NCBI GenBank assembly: GCA_937148845.1
Contig: CAKZRW010000041.1
Coordinates: forward strand, 1-46,071
Length of the DNA: 46,071 nucleotides
Reading direction: 5' to 3'
Source of the DNA: an uncultured Actinomycetes bacterium
GTDB lineage: Bacteria > Actinomycetota > Thermoleophilia > RBG-16-64-13
Below, in pieces: positions 43,960 to 46,071 of this stretch (positions are counted from its first letter, which is position 1; the number at the start of each line of letters is the position of its first letter). The position numbers were made by a program, and so were the translations under genes. The notes under the pieces were generated by a model. The model was given only the letters and a program-made list of their open reading frames with translations. It made no database searches and was not told the origin of the DNA.

Positions 43960-45297
43960 ATGGGAATGGTCGAGGGTACGAGCTCAGGGAAAGAGTTGGC
44001 AAGCAAAGACGGAGCGGCAAGGGAAGAGGAGGCGCCCGAAGACCGCGTAGAGCGCACATGTGGCGAGCCATGCGCAGACCAGGCGGCGACGTCCGACTTG
44101 GCGCCGCCCCGGGGCAGGGCGGCGGTCGAAGACCGTCTCTTCTGGCGGTCCTACCGCTCTGACGTCAGCCTGGCTCTCTTGGCCGGGGGACTCTCCACTC
44201 GCATGGGCGAGGACAAGGCCTTTGCTCCGTTCTTGGGCGGTACCCTTCTCGAGTGGATGCGCGACCGTGTAGCTCCTCTCTTCTCCCACGTCTTTGTGGT
44301 GGTTCGCGACCCCGAGCGGTTTCACGACCTGGGTCTGGCTGTGGTCACCGACGCCCTTCCCGAGGGGGGCTCCGCGGTCGGTATCTATTCTGCAGTCCTT
44401 GCTGCCCCCACCGAGCGGGTGCTGTGTCTGGCCTGCGACATGCCCTTCGTGACTCCCCGGCTGCTTCGGGAGCTCGCGCTTCGCTCCGAAGGCTATGATG
44501 TGTTTGTTCCTCGGCACGGGAACTATCTGCAACCCCTCTGTGCCGTCTACGGGAAAGGCGCTCTGGGGGCCTATCTGGACTTCATCCGCTCCGGAGGGCG
44601 TAGGATCTTCGATATCTATCCCGACCTGCGGACGGGTTATCTCGACATGGACGACGGTCGCTTCGGTGATCCGGAGGAGCTGTTCCTCAATGTCAACACC
44701 CCCGCGGAGTTGGCCGCGGCTCGCGAGCGTTTGACGAAGGATGGCCCAGCGTGGCAGGCAGCTTTGCGGCCGGTCATCCGCGCCTTCATGACCGCCACCC
44801 CTCTCCCCACAGTGAGCTTCATCGGCAAGAAGAAGTCGGGGAAGACCACGGTGGTCCTGGGGGTGGTAGGCGAGCTGAGGCGGCGGGGCTTCCGGGTGGC
44901 CGTCATCAAGCACGACACCCACGGTTTCGAGATCGACGTCCCGGGCACAGACTCCTATCGCTTTCGAGAATTGGGGACGGAAGTGGTGGGCATATCGTCG
45001 CCGGACAAGTACGTGTGGCAGGTGAGTGTAAAGGAAGAGCCTTCGTTGGGCGAGTTAGTGAGGCAGATCAGAGAGCCGGTCGACCTGGTGATCACTGAGG
45101 GCTTCAAGAAGCAGGACGCCCCCAAGATCGAGGTGTCAAGAAGGGCGCGTAGCACCGAGCTGGTGAGCGCTCCCGACGAATTGATAGGCATCGCCAGCGA
45201 CCAGGATTTTCCAGAGTATCCGGTGCCCCAGTTCGCGCTCGACGATTTCAAGGGCTTGGCCGATTTGATCCAAGCGCGTATACTTGCTCAAGTATAA
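43960..45297 (+). CDS. MobA-MobB fusion (molybdopterin guanine dinucleotide synthesis)
   Basis: The 445-residue protein joins two cofactor-assembly enzymes. The first 65 residues are a charged, low-complexity extension. Residues about 70-265 are MobA, with LLAGGLSTRMGEDKAF and ACDMPFVT; it transfers GMP to molybdopterin. Residues about 285-445 are MobB, with P-loop GKKKSGKTT and IKHDTHGFEIDVPGTDS. The fusion would make the dinucleotide form of the cofactor. AOR family enzymes themselves use the non-nucleotide bis-pterin, so this fusion points to further molybdenum or tungsten enzymes in the cell. ATG 43960 follows GAGGAG. Confidence 0.92.
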   Translation: MGMVEGTSSGKELASKDGAAREEEAPEDRVERTCGEPCADQAATSDLAPPRGRAAVEDRLFWRSYRSDVSLALLAGGLSTRMGEDKAFAPFLGGTLLEWMRDRVAPLFSHVFVVVRDPERFHDLGLAVVTDALPEGGSAVGIYSAVLAAPTERVLCLACDMPFVTPRLLRELALRSEGYDVFVPRHGNYLQPLCAVYGKGALGAYLDFIRSGGRRIFDIYPDLRTGYLDMDDGRFGDPEELFLNVNTPAELAAARERLTKDGPAWQAALRPVIRAFMTATPLPTVSFIGKKKSGKTTVVLGVVGELRRRGFRVAVIKHDTHGFEIDVPGTDSYRFRELGTEVVGISSPDKYVWQVSVKEEPSLGELVRQIREPVDLVITEGFKKQDAPKIEVSRRARSTELVSAPDELIGIASDQDFPEYPVPQFALDDFKGLADLIQARILAQV

Positions 45298-45392
45298 CGC
45301 TGACCTGGCAGGGGCCTGCTGTGTAGATCAGCGGTGTGGTGCCGGGGGCGGTAAAGACGGGTCAATGATGTGACAGGGGAGGCAGTCCCGAA

Positions 45393-46071
45393 GTGAATCC
45401 GCCAGTGGGGCAGGTAGTCGACTACTTGCGGCTTTCCGTGACGGACCGCTGTAACTTCCGCTGCATCTACTGCATGCCCCCGGAGGGTGTTCCTTTCCGG
45501 CCTCACGAAGAACTGCTCACCTACGAGGACATGGCTTTCTTTGTCCAGGTAGCGACCGAGGTGGGCATCTCCAAGGTCAGGATCACGGGTGGGGAACCCC
45601 TGGTGCGCCGGGGCCTTCCTGACCTTGTCGGCATGCTGCGGGCGATCCCGGAGATCCACGACATCTCCTTGACCACCAACGGTGTGCTCCTTCCCCGTTT
45701 TGCTGCCGAGCTTAAAGCGCGAGGGCTGGACCGGGTGAACATCAGCGTCGACTCCTTGGATCCGGAGCGCTTCCGGCGTCTCACCCGAGGAGGGTCGTTG
45801 GAGCTAGGTCTGGCTGGGGTGGAAGCTGCGCTTGCGCATGGACTTCATCCAGTCAAGATCAACGTGGTGATGCTGCCCGAGCTGCTGGCTGAACTCCCCG
45901 CTTTCGTAGCCTTGACGCAAGACCGTCCGCTTCATGTGCGTTTCATCGAGTGGATGCCTGTAGGCGGCTGCGGGCCCCGCTCGGCGGGCGAAGCCCTGAC
46001 CAAGAAGCAGGTGATGGCCGCTCTCGATGAGCTGGGAGCCGATGGCCCGGGTCCGCTAGAGCCGGTGGCTT
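45393..46071 (+). CDS. moaA: GTP 3',8-cyclase MoaA (partial, cut by window end)
   Basis: The first 226 residues of a radical SAM enzyme of the MoaA family are present. They have the cluster motif C20-x3-C24-x2-C27 (DRCNFRCIYCM), TGGEPLVR, TTNGVLL and NISVDSL, then VRFIEWMPVG. MoaA starts molybdopterin synthesis from GTP. The C-terminal half, including the second cluster, lies beyond the window. GTG 45393 is 10 bases after GGGGAGG. Confidence 0.93.
   Translation, partial: MNPPVGQVVDYLRLSVTDRCNFRCIYCMPPEGVPFRPHEELLTYEDMAFFVQVATEVGISKVRITGGEPLVRRGLPDLVGMLRAIPEIHDISLTTNGVLLPRFAAELKARGLDRVNISVDSLDPERFRRLTRGGSLELGLAGVEAALAHGLHPVKINVVMLPELLAELPAFVALTQDRPLHVRFIEWMPVGGCGPRSAGEALTKKQVMAALDELGADGPGPLEPVA

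Overview
The window reads as chromosomal DNA of an anaerobic, high-GC, probably deep-branching member of the Actinomycetota. Evidence: a dnaK-grpE-dnaJ-hspR operon with a HAIR-type (HspR) operator, a phosphatidylinositol pathway operon (CDP-alcohol phosphotransferase plus short-type Ino1 plus PimA-like glycosyltransferase), several apparently leaderless genes, many GTG/TTG starts, and anaerobic tungsten/iron-sulfur enzymes. Nothing in the sequence names the genus. No rRNA, tRNA, insertion sequence, CRISPR array or prophage was seen.

Region 1 (1-12951) is the accessory and most interesting part. It is a catabolic island: a phloretin/2,4-diacetylphloroglucinol hydrolase-like C-C hydrolase, a soluble FAD_binding_2 oxidoreductase, two cyclase-family metal hydrolases, an orphan Tat-exported substrate-binding lipoprotein, a TetR regulator, an aldehyde:ferredoxin oxidoreductase (AOR), a MoaD-like protein, a gamma-resorcylate-decarboxylase/ACMSD-type amidohydrolase and a cytosolic reductive-dehalogenase-like iron-sulfur protein. 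A SurA/PrsA-type foldase lipoprotein sits in the middle. My reading is anaerobic breakdown of an acyl-phenol, resorcylate or polyphenol-like compound. A near-identical inverted repeat in front of both the binding-protein gene and AOR suggests that one TetR regulator ties them together.

Region 2 (12974-24844) is mostly housekeeping: a small lipoprotein, a TMEM165/GDT1 cation exporter, a YchF-related P-loop/TGS protein, a Nudix-RsbRD fusion, a membrane-anchored LytM-like protein, an AI-2E family exporter, the phosphatidylinositol operon ending in an unusual glycosyltransferase-PHP fusion, a divergent UDG-fold Fe-S protein, and an RlmD/RumA-type rRNA methyltransferase.

Region 3 (24942-35678) is a protein-quality-control block: clpB and a class A penicillin-binding protein on the minus strand, then dnaK-hsp20-grpE-dnaJ-hspR and an hspR-coupled zinc-finger membrane protein on the plus strand. 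dnaK has a textbook TTGACA-17-TATAAT promoter overlapped by a HAIR-like repeat.

Region 4 (35738-40778) starts with a CIRCE-like (HrcA) operator placed unexpectedly before a FmdB zinc-ribbon gene. It continues with surE, a HAD phosphatase and ligA, and ends with a minus-strand VirB11/CpaF-type ATPase.

Region 5 (40779-46071) is a tungstate/molybdate supply operon: tupA-tupB-tupC, a mobA-mobB fusion and moaA (cut by the window end). It would supply the metal and pterin cofactor needed by the AOR of region 1. The short core of the AOR operator recurs upstream of tupA. Genes are usually separated by very GC-rich perfect hairpins; an 18-bp one lies inside tupC.
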